Numbered from the stretch's first letter, positions 1-9,134 are shown. The stretch: DNA of 64,000 nt from DASWJZ01 sp963739005 (GCA_963739005.1 CAVTYQ010000002.1:1116001-1180000), one strand, 5' to 3'. Notes: a model not told the origin generated them from the letters alone. Program-made: numbers and translations.

Positions 1-611
1 ACAGCCAGTTCAGCGAAGGCGTTCCGTTCGGCAAGGCGGTACCGCGCGCCGGCAACGATTCCGGCGGCGGTCAGCCGGGCTGGATCCTGAAGTGCAAGGG
101 CTGGGAGAGCGATCCCGACGCCTACATCTACTTCATCACCCAAGCGCCGGTGTGGGAGAAGATTTGCGAGGTGATCGGCGAGCCGACCTGGAAGAGCGAC
201 CCCGACTACGCCACGCCGCCAGCACGGCTGCCGCGGCTGAAACAGATCTTCGCGCGCATCGAAGAATGGACCATGTCCAAGAACAAGTTCGAGGCCATGG
301 ACATTCTGAACAAGCACGACATCCCCTGCGGCCCGATCCTGTCGATGAAGGAGATCGCCGAGGACAAGTCGCTGCGCGAGACAGGCACCGTCGTCGAGGT
401 CGATCATCCGACCCGCGGCAAGTATCTGACCGTCGGCAATCCGATCAAGCTGTCGGACTCGCCGGCGCGCGTGGAACGCTCGCCGCTTCTCGGCGAGCAC
501 ACCGAGGAGATCCTCACCAAGGTGCTCGGCTATTCCGCCAAAGACCTCACCGAGATCAAGGGGTCGGGGGCGATCAGCGCGCCGGAGAAGCCGAAAGCCG
601 CGGCCGCGTGA
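1..611 (+). CDS. frc: Formyl-CoA:oxalate CoA-transferase, C-terminal part (5' end outside window)
   Basis: This is the last 202 codons of a class III CoA-transferase; the reading frame starts at base 3 and the start codon lies upstream of the window. The enzyme moves CoA from formyl-CoA to oxalate in cytoplasmic oxalate breakdown, working with oxalyl-CoA decarboxylase. The visible piece begins with the glycine-rich stretch GNDSGGGQPGW, typical of Frc, and continues through the IPCGPILSMKEI and ERSPLLGEHTEEIL segments that close these proteins. The Ala/Lys-rich tail is ordinary. It lies 114 bp upstream of a formyltransferase gene and is followed by fhs, which supports a role in C1 flux from oxalate. 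A related CoA-transferase with another substrate is possible but less likely. Confidence 0.87.
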   Translation, partial: SQFSEGVPFGKAVPRAGNDSGGGQPGWILKCKGWESDPDAYIYFITQAPVWEKICEVIGEPTWKSDPDYATPPARLPRLKQIFARIEEWTMSKNKFEAMDILNKHDIPCGPILSMKEIAEDKSLRETGTVVEVDHPTRGKYLTVGNPIKLSDSPARVERSPLLGEHTEEILTKVLGYSAKDLTEIKGSGAISAPEKPKAAAA

Positions 612-725
612 ACTTGAAGCACGTTACCAAGGGGGCTTGCCTCCGGCGTCCATCTGCAAGGCGGCAGGCGCTCTTCGGATGAATGGCCGGATCGGCCCGG
701 AAGTGAGTCAAAAAGGGGGTGCCTG

Positions 726-1652
726 ATGCGTATCGTCGTTCACGGCCAGCAGGCGTTCGGCAAGGCGGTCTTGGAAGCCCTGCTCAAGCGCGGCGAGAAC
801 GTGATCGCCGTCTACGTTGCGCCGGAGAAACCCGGTGGCAAGGCCGATCCGCTCAAGGAGGCCGCCATTGCCGCCAAGCTGCCGCTGCATCAGCCCGACT
901 CCTACAAGAAGCCTGAGGTGCTGGCCGAATTCAGAGCGCTCAAGCCCGATCTGCAGGTCATGGCATTCGTGACGCTGTTCGTGCCGGAAGAATTCCTCAA
1001 CGCGCCCACGCATGGCTCGATCCAGTATCACCCCTCGCTCTTGCCGGCCTATCGCGGCGCCAGCGCCATCAACTGGCCGATCATCCTTGGCGAAGAGGAG
1101 ACGGGCCTGTCGGTCTTCTGGCCCGACAATGGTCTCGATACGGGCGACGTGCTGCTGCAAAAGAAGACGCCGATCTCGTCGACCGACACCCTCGGCAGCG
1201 TCTATTTCGACCGCCTGTTCCCCATGGGCGTCGAAGCGATGCTTGAGTCGGTCGACCTGGTGAAGGCCGGCAAGGCGCCGCGCATCAAGCAGGATGAGTC
1301 GAAGGCGACCTACGAGGGCCGTTGCGGGCCGGGCAACGCCAAGATCGACTGGGGCAAGTCCTGGCGGCAGATCGATCCGCTGATCCGCGGCTGCAATCCG
1401 GCGCCCGGTGCCTGGACGACGCTCGACGGCCAGACCCTGAGGATTTTCGACGCAACGCCGCTGCCGGCCAAGGACCCGAAGGGAATCGGCGGCAAGCCGG
1501 GCGAGATCGCCGCGATCGATCGCGACGGCTTTACCGTGGTCTGCGCCGACGGCCGCTTCAAGGTCACGCGCCTGCAGTCCGATGCCGGCAAGGTCGCCGC
1601 CGCCGAATTCATCAAATCCGCCAACCTCGCCGCCGGCACCCGCCTCGGCTGA
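726..1652 (+). CDS. Formyltransferase resembling the hydrolase domain of 10-formyl-THF dehydrogenase
   Basis: A 308-residue protein of the Fmt/GART formyltransferase fold. Residues 98-118 (GSIQYHPSLLPAYRGASAI and on) match the N-terminal hydrolase domain of 10-formyltetrahydrofolate dehydrogenase better than methionyl-tRNA formyltransferase, which has an NxHxSLLP motif here. Candidate catalytic residues are His102 and Asp138 (GLDTG); Gln100 stands where the dehydrogenase has Ile and Fmt has Asn. The C-terminal domain (about 205-308) is Formyl_trans_C-like. It sits between frc and fhs, so it probably handles formyl groups on folate: release of formate from 10-formyl-THF, or transfer between carriers. 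It is unlikely to be the housekeeping fmt, which normally pairs with def. The start ATG follows the purine stretch AAAAAGGGGGTGCCTG. Confidence 0.8.
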   Translation: MRIVVHGQQAFGKAVLEALLKRGENVIAVYVAPEKPGGKADPLKEAAIAAKLPLHQPDSYKKPEVLAEFRALKPDLQVMAFVTLFVPEEFLNAPTHGSIQYHPSLLPAYRGASAINWPIILGEEETGLSVFWPDNGLDTGDVLLQKKTPISSTDTLGSVYFDRLFPMGVEAMLESVDLVKAGKAPRIKQDESKATYEGRCGPGNAKIDWGKSWRQIDPLIRGCNPAPGAWTTLDGQTLRIFDATPLPAKDPKGIGGKPGEIAAIDRDGFTVVCADGRFKVTRLQSDAGKVAAAEFIKSANLAAGTRLG

Positions 1653-1682
1653 GTTTCACCCCGAACGACTGGATCGATTCCA

Positions 1683-3380
1683 ATGCCCGCCTCGCAGCAC
1701 CAATCCCCCAAGTCAGACATTGAAATCGCCCAGGCTGCCAAGATGCGGCCGATCATGGAGCTCGCCAAGGAAAAGCTCGGCATCGCTCCGGAAAATCTCG
1801 ACCCCTACGGCCACTACAAGGCCAAGGTATCGATGGCCTACATCAAGTCGCTGCAGAGCAGGCCCAACGGCAAGCTGATCCTGGTCTCCGCCATCACCCC
1901 GACGCCGGCCGGCGAGGGCAAGACCACCACCACGGTCGGACTGACAGATGCGCTCAATCGCATCGGCAAGAAGGCCATGCTGTGCCTGCGCGAACCCTCA
2001 CTCGGCCCCTGCTTCGGCGTCAAGGGCGGCGCCGCCGGCGGCGGCTACGCGCAAGTCGTGCCGATGGAGGACATCAATCTGCACTTCACCGGCGACCTGC
2101 ACGCCATCGGCACCGCCAACAATCTGCTCGCTGCCCTGATCGACAATCACATCTATTGGGGCAATGCGCTTGGCCTCGACTCCCGCCGCGTCACCTGGCG
2201 CCGCGCAATGGACATGAACGACCGCGCGCTGCGCTCGATCGTGGACTCGCTCGGCGGCGTTGCCAACGGGTTCCCCCGCGAGGACGGTTTCGACATCACT
2301 GTCGCTTCCGAGGTGATGGCGATCTTCTGCCTTGCCAAGGACCTCGATGACTTGAAGGAGCGGCTGTCGGAGATTGTCGTCGGCTATACCCGTGACCGCG
2401 AACCGGTGCGCGCCGGTGACGTCAAGGGCCACGGCCCGATGACCGCCCTCTTGAAGGACGCGCTGTCGCCCAACCTTGTGCAGACTCTGGAAGGCACGCC
2501 CGCCTTCATACACGGCGGCCCTTTCGCCAACATCGCGCACGGCTGCAATTCGGTGCTCGCCACCACCACCGCGCTGAAGCTCGCCGACTATGTGGTGACC
2601 GAGGCCGGCTTTGGCGCCGACCTCGGCGCCGAGAAGTTCCTCGATATCAAGTGCCGCAAAACAGGCCTCGCGCCCGATGCGGTGGTTCTGGTCGCCACCA
2701 TCCGCGCGTTGAAGATGCACGGCGGCGTCAAGAAGGACGATCTCAAGAAGGAAGACCTGAAGGCCCTCGCCGCCGGCATGGCCAATCTCCAGCGCCACAT
2801 CGAGAACATGCAGAATTTCGGCATCGTACCCGTGGTCTCGATCAACCGCTTCTCCGCCGACACCGACGCAGAGATCGCGCTGGTCAAGGAGGCCTGCCAG
2901 AAGCTCGGTGTTGAGGCGCTGATGGCCGACCATTGGGCCATGGGCGGCGAGGGCGCCGCCGATGTCGCCCGCGCCGTGGTCAAGGTGGTCGAGAGCGGCA
3001 AGAGCAAGCTCAAGCTGCTTTATCCCGACGACATGCCGCTCTTGGAGAAGGTGCGCACCATTGCGCAGAAGATTTATCGCGCCAAGGATATCGACGCGCC
3101 CAAGGCGGTGCGCGACCAGCTCGCCACCTTCGAGAGCATGGGCTACGGCAAGCTGCCGGTCTGCATCGCCAAGACCCAGTACAGCTTCACCACCAATGCC
3201 GATTCCAAGGGCGCGCCCACGGATTTCACCATTCCGGTGCGCGAGGTGCGGCTCTCCGCGGGCGCCGAGTTCATCGTGGTGATCTGCGGAGAGATCATGA
3301 CCATGCCCGGCCTGCCGCGCGTTCCAGCTGCTGATTCGATCGACGTCGACGCGCAGGGCCGCATCACCGGATTGTTCTAA
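1683..3380 (+). CDS. fhs: Formate--tetrahydrofolate ligase
   Basis: A 565-residue cytoplasmic enzyme that makes 10-formyl-THF from formate, ATP and THF; the length fits the family (about 555-560). The P-loop TPAGEGKT is at residues 74-81 after the KLILVSAITPT strand. Other family landmarks are the FGVKGGAAGGGYAQVVPMEDINLHF region near 110-135 and the C-terminal GEIMTMPGLPRVPAA. It is 30 bp downstream of the formyltransferase and in the same direction, so the three genes likely form one C1 operon that captures formate released from formyl-CoA. Start chosen at the ATG because the protein aligns from there; no strong Shine-Dalgarno is visible. Confidence 0.96.
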   Translation: MPASQHQSPKSDIEIAQAAKMRPIMELAKEKLGIAPENLDPYGHYKAKVSMAYIKSLQSRPNGKLILVSAITPTPAGEGKTTTTVGLTDALNRIGKKAMLCLREPSLGPCFGVKGGAAGGGYAQVVPMEDINLHFTGDLHAIGTANNLLAALIDNHIYWGNALGLDSRRVTWRRAMDMNDRALRSIVDSLGGVANGFPREDGFDITVASEVMAIFCLAKDLDDLKERLSEIVVGYTRDREPVRAGDVKGHGPMTALLKDALSPNLVQTLEGTPAFIHGGPFANIAHGCNSVLATTTALKLADYVVTEAGFGADLGAEKFLDIKCRKTGLAPDAVVLVATIRALKMHGGVKKDDLKKEDLKALAAGMANLQRHIENMQNFGIVPVVSINRFSADTDAEIALVKEACQKLGVEALMADHWAMGGEGAADVARAVVKVVESGKSKLKLLYPDDMPLLEKVRTIAQKIYRAKDIDAPKAVRDQLATFESMGYGKLPVCIAKTQYSFTTNADSKGAPTDFTIPVREVRLSAGAEFIVVICGEIMTMPGLPRVPAADSIDVDAQGRITGLF

Positions 3381-3448
3381 AAGAGGCATGATGTTCTTGC
3401 GGCGACGGCCATCTTTCGGCCGTGCGTCAAGCCGCTCACCTCTCCCAA

Positions 3449-3482
3449 CGTCGCCATTGCCGAGCTTGACCCGGCGATCCAT
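3449..3482. repeat. Degenerate extragenic palindrome (REP-like)
   Basis: The stretch contains CATTGCCGAGCTTGACCCGG followed by CGATCCATT. It resembles the alphaproteobacterial extragenic palindrome whose core is GCCGGGCTTGACCCGGC; one arm here carries an A in place of G. It lies in the 161-bp gap between fhs and the ABC-F gene, the usual location for such elements. Confidence 0.5.
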
Positions 3483-3541
3483 TCCGTAGCGGTCCAGACC
3501 GGCCGAGGCGGACGGAAGGAGTGCCCAGGTAAAGTCCGGGC

Positions 3542-5401
3542 ATGACGACAGACCTGAAGTCCGTGGCAAACCCTCTCGCAATGCCCGCCTCCCCGCCTCT
3601 CCTCACGCTTAAGAACGTCGCGCTCGGCTTCGGCCGGCAGCCGCTTCTTACCGATGTCGAGATCAGCGTCGGCGAAGGCGAGCGCCTTGCGCTCGTCGGG
3701 CGGAACGGCTCGGGAAAATCGACGCTTCTGAAGATCATGGCCGGCGAGATCGAGGCTGACAAAGGCGAGCGGAGCATCCGCCAGGGCGCAACGCTTCGTT
3801 ACCTGGCGCAAGAACCTGACCTCGCCGGCTTCGCGACCGCGCTCGGCTATGTCGAGGCGGGGCTCGCGCCGGGCGACGACCATCATCGCGCGAGCTACCT
3901 CCTCGCCTCGCTCGGACTGACCGGTGATGAGGACCCCGCGCATCTCTCCGGCGGCGAGGCGCGGCGCGCCGCGCTCGCCCGCGCGCTCGCGCCAAATCCC
4001 GACATCCTTATCCTCGACGAGCCGACCAACCACCTCGACCTTCCGGCCATCGAATGGCTCGAAGAGGAGATCGCAAAGAGCCGCTCGGCGGTCGTGCTGG
4101 TGAGCCACGACCGCCGGCTCCTGGAGCGGCTCGCGCGCGCCACGCTTTGGCTCGATCGCGGAACGGTGCGGCGCCTCGATCGGGGCTTCGCAGCCTTCGA
4201 GGCCTGGCGCGACGAGGTTTTTGCGCAAGAGGAGCGTGACCGCCAGAAGCTCGACAGAAAGATCGCCGCCGAGCTCGACTGGCTGCGCTACGGCGTGACG
4301 GCGCGGCGCTCGCGCAATCAGGGGCGGCTCCGCGCGCTCCACGAATTGCGGCGGAAGCGACGCGAACAGCTCCGTATCGCCGGCGCCGTCAAGTTCACCG
4401 TCGCCGACGCCAAGACCTCGGGAAGGCTGGTGATCGAGGCGAGCGGGGTATCGAAGGCGCTCGGCGGACGTGACCTTGTCCGCGATTTCTCGATCCGCAT
4501 CGCGCGCGGCGACCGCGTCGGCATCGTCGGCCCGAACGGCGCGGGAAAGACGACGCTCCTCAATCTCCTCATCGGCGCGAGCGAGCCCGACCAGGGTTCC
4601 GTGCGCCTTGGCAGCAACCTCGTCGTCGCCTCGCTCGACCAGCGCCGCGCGAGTCTCGATCCGACGATGACGCTGAAAGAGGCGCTGACCCGCACCGGCG
4701 GCGACATCGTCACAATCGGCGGCGAGACGCGTCACGTGATGACCTACATGCGGGATTTCCTCTTCGCGCCCGAACAGGCGGAGCAGCCGGTCTCCGCGCT
4801 TTCCGGCGGTGAGCGTGGACGGCTGATGCTCGCCCGCGCGCTTGCCGCACCCTCGAACCTCCTCGTTCTCGACGAACCGACCAACGACCTCGATCTTGAG
4901 ACACTCGATCTCCTGCAGGAGATGATCGCCGACTATGCCGGCACCGTCATCCTGGTCAGCCACGACCGCGACTTTCTCGACCGGACGGTGACGTCGATCG
5001 TCGCTGCGGAAGGCGACGGACGCTGGCTCGAATATGCCGGCGGCTATTCCGACATGCTCGCACAGCGCGGCAGCGCACCGCTCTTTGCGCCTGCGAAGCT
5101 CGCCCGCGCGCCCGCGGGACGCGAGAGGCCAGCGGCTGCCCCTCCCCGCGCCTCGGAATCGAAGCGGCGGCTGAGCTTCAAGGACAAGCACGCGCTGGAG
5201 AAGCTGCCGGGTGAGATCGAAGCCCGGCAGAAAGAGGTGGCGAGACTCTCCGGACGTCTCGGCGATGCAACCTTCTTCGCAAGCGATCCGCGCGGCTTCG
5301 CCGAGGCCGCGGACGCCCTGAAAGCCGCAGAGGCAACGCTTGCTTCGGCCGAGGACGAATGGCTGCGGCTCTCGCTGCTCCGCGAAGAGATCGAAGGCTG
5401 A
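3542..5401 (+). CDS. uup: ABC-F ATPase, Uup subfamily
   Basis: A 619-residue soluble protein with two ABC cassettes and no membrane segments. Walker A motifs are at 53-61 (GRNGSGKST) and 330-337 (GPNGAGKT); signature motifs are LSGGEARR (about 135-142) and LSGGERGR; Walker B/switch regions are LDEPTNHLDL (159-167) and LDEPTNDLDL. The cassette linker carries DWLRYGVTARRSRNQGR (246-262) and the C-terminus has a coiled coil with RLSFKDKHALEKLPGEIE. Both features are characteristic of Uup. Family members act on ribosomes or branched DNA; transposon excision control and fitness roles are known for E. coli Uup. A second in-frame ATG at 3581 would remove 13 unconserved residues and is equally plausible as the start. 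Its 3' end converges on the DUF1850 gene. Confidence 0.93.
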   Translation: MTTDLKSVANPLAMPASPPLLTLKNVALGFGRQPLLTDVEISVGEGERLALVGRNGSGKSTLLKIMAGEIEADKGERSIRQGATLRYLAQEPDLAGFATALGYVEAGLAPGDDHHRASYLLASLGLTGDEDPAHLSGGEARRAALARALAPNPDILILDEPTNHLDLPAIEWLEEEIAKSRSAVVLVSHDRRLLERLARATLWLDRGTVRRLDRGFAAFEAWRDEVFAQEERDRQKLDRKIAAELDWLRYGVTARRSRNQGRLRALHELRRKRREQLRIAGAVKFTVADAKTSGRLVIEASGVSKALGGRDLVRDFSIRIARGDRVGIVGPNGAGKTTLLNLLIGASEPDQGSVRLGSNLVVASLDQRRASLDPTMTLKEALTRTGGDIVTIGGETRHVMTYMRDFLFAPEQAEQPVSALSGGERGRLMLARALAAPSNLLVLDEPTNDLDLETLDLLQEMIADYAGTVILVSHDRDFLDRTVTSIVAAEGDGRWLEYAGGYSDMLAQRGSAPLFAPAKLARAPAGRERPAAAPPRASESKRRLSFKDKHALEKLPGEIEARQKEVARLSGRLGDATFFASDPRGFAEAADALKAAEATLASAEDEWLRLSLLREEIEG

Positions 5402-5434
5402 GCCTGGCGCGGCAGCCCATGCTGGCCTGCCGGT

Positions 5435-5824
5435 TCAGCCGGTCGGCACGCAATCCTCGCCCGCCGCCGGCGAAAGCGTCACTGGGTCGGCGTCGGGCTT
5501 CAGCCATTCGCCGAGCTCGGCGCATCGGCCGGCCGCGCAAAGCCGCCAGTCGCCGGCATGCGGATCGCGGCGAAGCACGATCTTCTTGCGCGCCTCGTCC
5601 GGCATCCAGACATAGAAGCCGCCCTCAAGCCGCGCGTCGGGCGCGGGCTCCATGCCGGCTCCGCTTCCCTTGACCCGCGCCTCGGTCAGGATCAGGCGGC
5701 TTTCCTCCACCCGCCAGGTCTCCTGCCAAAGCGTCTTCTCCACCGTATGCGTCCAGGAGAGCGAGAAGACCGACGCCGCGGCATGGATCGCAGCGCCAGC
5801 GGCGGCGATGCAGAACCCGCTCAC
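5435..5824 (-). CDS. DUF1850 protein partnered with TAXI-TRAP transporter
   Basis: A 129-residue protein. The GTG start at 5824 forms a GTGA overlap with the stop of the TRAP permease, so it should be translationally coupled. It begins with a short hydrophobic segment (about 3-20), suggesting export or membrane anchoring. The core has SLSWTHTVEKTLWQETWRV and GSGAGMEPAPDA, which are DUF1850 hallmarks. Family members are repeatedly found directly after fused TRAP permeases of the TAXI type, but their biochemical role is unknown. In-frame codons upstream of the GTG lie inside the permease gene and do not look like this family. Confidence 0.85.
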   Translation of the reverse strand: MSGFCIAAAGAAIHAAASVFSLSWTHTVEKTLWQETWRVEESRLILTEARVKGSGAGMEPAPDARLEGGFYVWMPDEARKKIVLRRDPHAGDWRLCAAGRCAELGEWLKPDADPVTLSPAAGEDCVPTG

Positions 5825-7935
5825 GCCGGCGCCGCCTTGACCGCGCGCACGCGCCAGACATGCCAGGCGAGGAAGAGAACGACGACGGCGAAGCCGATCT
5901 CGTCGGTCAACGGCAGCGCGGCGATCAGCAGCGCCGCGGCGGCGAAGGCCCAGAGCCGCTCCCATGCCGCGAGGCGACCCCGAAGGTAGCCGATCGTCGC
6001 CGCGCCCCAGAGCATGATGCTGACGAGCGCCTTGAAGACGATGTAGGCGACCGCCGGCCAATAGCCGATCTCGGCGGCGAGCGGCCCGCCGTCCTGCAGC
6101 ATCAGCGCGGGCGTGTAGACAGCCATGTAGGGCACGACGAAGCCCGCAGCAGCGATGCGCACGGCATTGAGCCCGATCTTCATCCCCGACGCCTTGGCGA
6201 TCGGCGCGGCGGCAAAGGCGGCGAGCGCCACCGGCGGCGTGAGGTCAGCCATGATGCCGAAATAGAAGACGAACATGTGGCTGACGATGAGCGGCACGCC
6301 GAGCGATAAGAGCGCCGGCCCGGCGATCGACGAGGTGATGATGTAGTTCGGGATGGTCGGCACGCCCATGCCGAGCACGAGGCAGCAGAGCATCGTCAGA
6401 AGCAGCGACAGAAAGAGCGAGCTCTGCCCGATCGAAACGATCACGCGGACGAAGGTCGTGCCCGCGCCGGTCAGCGACAGGACCCCGATGATGACGCCGA
6501 CGAGCGCGCAGGCGACGCCGACCGGGAGCGCGTTCTTCGCCCCCTCCGCCAGGCTTTCGAGGCAGAGCGAGAGCGTCGCCCGCCCGCCCCGCATCGCGAG
6601 ATTGGTAAGGACGAGGAGAAGCAGAAGGACGAGCACGGCGGTGATGCCGCCGATGCGCACGCCTCCGAGCGTGATGGAAGTCTTGAAGGAGAGCCCGGCG
6701 AGCAGGCCGAGCACGATCCAGAAGACCGCACGCACCGCGAACCGCCCGACGTTGAGCGTGATCGGGACGCCAAGGATTATGAGCGCGGTGAGCGCCAGAC
6801 CCACCGTCCCGGCGAAGAGCGGCGTATAGCCGGAGAAGAGCAGCCAGACGAGCGCCGCGAGCGGCAGGATCAGGTGCCACTTCGCCTTGAGTGCCGCGAG
6901 CGCGTTCGGGCACTCGGCCTTCGGGATGCCTTCCAGTCCAAGCCGCCCGGCTTCGAGATGCACCATCATGAAGACGGTGACGAAATAGAGGACGGCCGGT
7001 ACGATCGCCGCCTTCACCACCTCGAGGTAGGGCACGCCGAGCGTCTCGGCCATGATGAAGGCGACCGCCCCCATCACCGGCGGCATGATCTGCCCGCCCA
7101 TCGATGATGTCGCCTCGACGCCGCCGGCGAAGGCCGGCTTGAAGCCGAAGCGCTTCATCAAGGGAATCGTAAACTGCCCGGTGGTGACGACGTTGGCGAC
7201 GCCCGAGCCGTTGATCGTCCCCATCAGCGCAGAGGAGACGACGGCGACCTTCGCCGGCCCGCCGCGGCTGTGCCCGACGAGCCCAAGCGCGACATCGGTG
7301 AAGAGGCCGATCATTCCGGCGCGCTCAAGAAACGCGCCGAAGAGGATGAACAGGAAGATATAGGTCGAGGAGACATAGATCGGCGTTCCATAGATGCCGT
7401 CGGTGCCGAGGAAAAGCGTGTCGATGATCTGCGAGAAATCGTAGCCGCGATGATTGAGCGGCGACGGCAGATGCTGACCGAAAAGACCGTAGGCAAGGAA
7501 AAGCGCGCAGATGATCGGCAGCGCCCATCCCATCATCAGCCGCCCGGCGACGAAGACGAGCGCGACGGCGACAACGCCGACGGCGATATCCCAGTCGTTC
7601 GGATCGCCGGCTCTGAGCAGAAGGTCGGTGTAGAAGAACCAGTGATAGAGCCCGACGACAAAGCCGATGACGCCGAGCGCCCAGAAGAGCGCCGCGTGTC
7701 CCCGCTTCTCCGGGGCGCGGTTGGCGACGAGCCCGAATAGAAGAAGAAGCAGGAAGCCGACATGCACCGCTCGGATGACCTGGCTCGGCAGCGGCGCATA
7801 AGCCGCCGTCCAGAGCTGGAAGGCGGAGAAGGCTACGGCGATGAAGAAGAGCACGCGCGCCGCCGGCCCGCTCCCCCAGCCATATTCCTGGGTCTCGTGC
7901 GGCAGCTTCGTGGCGTCGGCAGCCTCAGTCGTCAT
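5821..7935 (-). CDS. TRAP transporter fused permease (4TM + 12TM), TAXI type
   Basis: A 704-residue integral membrane protein fusing the small (DctQ-like, about residues 25-170) and large (DctM-like, about 175-690) TRAP permease parts, as is normal for TAXI systems. Typical segments are TYIFLFILFGAFLERAGMIG, GTINGSGVANVVTTGQFTIPLMKR, EATSSMGGQIMPPVMGAVAFIMAE and GMGVPTIPNYIITSSI. It would import an organic anion using a sodium or proton gradient. The gene is 67 bp downstream of the matching TAXI binding protein and overlaps the DUF1850 gene by 4 bp. The substrate cannot be read from the sequence; C4-dicarboxylates and glutamate are known for other members. Confidence 0.94.
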   Translation of the reverse strand: MTTEAADATKLPHETQEYGWGSGPAARVLFFIAVAFSAFQLWTAAYAPLPSQVIRAVHVGFLLLLLFGLVANRAPEKRGHAALFWALGVIGFVVGLYHWFFYTDLLLRAGDPNDWDIAVGVVAVALVFVAGRLMMGWALPIICALFLAYGLFGQHLPSPLNHRGYDFSQIIDTLFLGTDGIYGTPIYVSSTYIFLFILFGAFLERAGMIGLFTDVALGLVGHSRGGPAKVAVVSSALMGTINGSGVANVVTTGQFTIPLMKRFGFKPAFAGGVEATSSMGGQIMPPVMGAVAFIMAETLGVPYLEVVKAAIVPAVLYFVTVFMMVHLEAGRLGLEGIPKAECPNALAALKAKWHLILPLAALVWLLFSGYTPLFAGTVGLALTALIILGVPITLNVGRFAVRAVFWIVLGLLAGLSFKTSITLGGVRIGGITAVLVLLLLLVLTNLAMRGGRATLSLCLESLAEGAKNALPVGVACALVGVIIGVLSLTGAGTTFVRVIVSIGQSSLFLSLLLTMLCCLVLGMGVPTIPNYIITSSIAGPALLSLGVPLIVSHMFVFYFGIMADLTPPVALAAFAAAPIAKASGMKIGLNAVRIAAAGFVVPYMAVYTPALMLQDGGPLAAEIGYWPAVAYIVFKALVSIMLWGAATIGYLRGRLAAWERLWAFAAAALLIAALPLTDEIGFAVVVLFLAWHVWRVRAVKAAPA

Positions 7936-8002
7936 TGCGATAAGATCACGGCGAAGCGCCGGCGCAAGGAACGAAGGGGCGCCGAAGCGCCCCTTGCGTT
8001 CG

Positions 8003-8947
8003 TCAGAGCGCGCCCGCCTCCTTGTAGTAGCGCTCGGCCCCCGGATGCAGCGGCGCCGGCGGATCCTTCGCCGCCTTGTCGAGCGTGATCGCCTTCGCGG
8101 CCGCGTGCGCGGCGACCATCTTGTCGAGGTTCGTGAAGATCGCCTTGGTCATCGCGTAGACCACGTCGTCGGGCACGTCGGCGTTGGTGACGAGGTAGTT
8201 CTGGATCGCCGCCGTCGCGACATCCGCGGTCTGCCCGTCATAGGTACCGGCCGGAATGGTGGCGGCCTGGTAGGGCGAGCCTATCTTGGCGACGATATCG
8301 GCCGGTATCTCCACCACGGTCACCGGCAGCGACGAGGCGAGGTCGCGGATCGAGGAGACACCGAGGCCGGCCGATTGCAGCGTGGCATCGAGCTGGCGGT
8401 TCTTGATCAGCTCCACGGATTCGCCGAAGGGCAGATATTCGACCTTGCCGAGATCGTCATAGGTGATGCCGGCGGCCGCGAGGATCGCGCGCGCGTTGAG
8501 CTCTGTGCCGGATTTCGGCGCACCGACGGAGACGCGCTTGCCCTTCAGATCGGCGAGCGTCTTGATGCCCAACTCCTGCGACGCGACGATCTGCACGTAG
8601 TTCGGATAGATCGCAGCGAGCGTCCTCAGCTTGTCGAGCGGCTTCTGGAAGCCGGCGTCGGCATTCCCCTCGACCGCGAATTTCAGGCTGTCGCCGAGCG
8701 TGAAGGCGATCTCGCCCTTCCCGGCCTGGACGAGGTTCAGGTTCTCCACCGACGCCTTTGTCGACTGCACCGAGGGCCGCGCATCCGGGACGGAGGCAGC
8801 GAAGATCGATTCCAGCGACACGCCGAGCGGGTAATAGACGCCCGATTGGCCGCCGGTCAGGATGTTGATGAAGGTTTCGGCCTTCGCCGGCGCCCCAGCC
8901 GCAAGGGCGACGGCCATGGCGGCGACCAGCAATCTCACAGAACGCAT
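8003..8947 (-). CDS. TAXI family TRAP solute-binding protein
   Basis: A 314-residue periplasmic binding protein. Residues 1-23 form a Sec signal peptide ending in AKA before ETF. The mature start FINILTGGQSGVYYPLGVSLESIF is the conserved TAXI ligand-site region, followed by the STKASVENLNLVQAGKGEIAF and LKGKRVSVGAPKSGTELNARAIL blocks of this family. It delivers substrate to the fused permease encoded 67 bp downstream. It is divergent from prfC; the 187-bp gap between them should hold both promoters. Confidence 0.94.
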   Translation of the reverse strand: MRSVRLLVAAMAVALAAGAPAKAETFINILTGGQSGVYYPLGVSLESIFAASVPDARPSVQSTKASVENLNLVQAGKGEIAFTLGDSLKFAVEGNADAGFQKPLDKLRTLAAIYPNYVQIVASQELGIKTLADLKGKRVSVGAPKSGTELNARAILAAAGITYDDLGKVEYLPFGESVELIKNRQLDATLQSAGLGVSSIRDLASSLPVTVVEIPADIVAKIGSPYQAATIPAGTYDGQTADVATAAIQNYLVTNADVPDDVVYAMTKAIFTNLDKMVAAHAAAKAITLDKAAKDPPAPLHPGAERYYKEAGAL

Positions 8948-9134
8948 TGTCTCGCTCCCGAATATGCTTTCGATTGTGCAACTATAGCCGTGTGTGGCGG
9001 GAGCGAAACCCCGGACCGGCGAGGCGGCTAAGGACCGGAGCTACCCAAATCGGTCTCAAACCCTTATGTGAAGCGCCGTTCGAGATCGGCCCCGCACTTC
9101 CGAGGCGCATAGCCCGGGGCCGGGGGAAGAGGTC

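Noticed and set aside
726..1652. Calling this gene the housekeeping methionyl-tRNA formyltransferase fmt
   Set aside because: The active-site region is YHPSLLP rather than the NxHxSLLP of Fmt and matches the 10-formyl-THF dehydrogenase hydrolase domain; def is not adjacent.
1998..3581. A 527-codon minus-strand frame over fhs
   Set aside because: The low-complexity Gly/His/Arg product has no family resemblance and the plus strand is unambiguous formate-THF ligase.
3377..5191. A 604-codon minus-strand frame opposite the ABC-F gene
   Set aside because: Antisense to conserved ATPase motifs; composition is that of a complementary-strand shadow.
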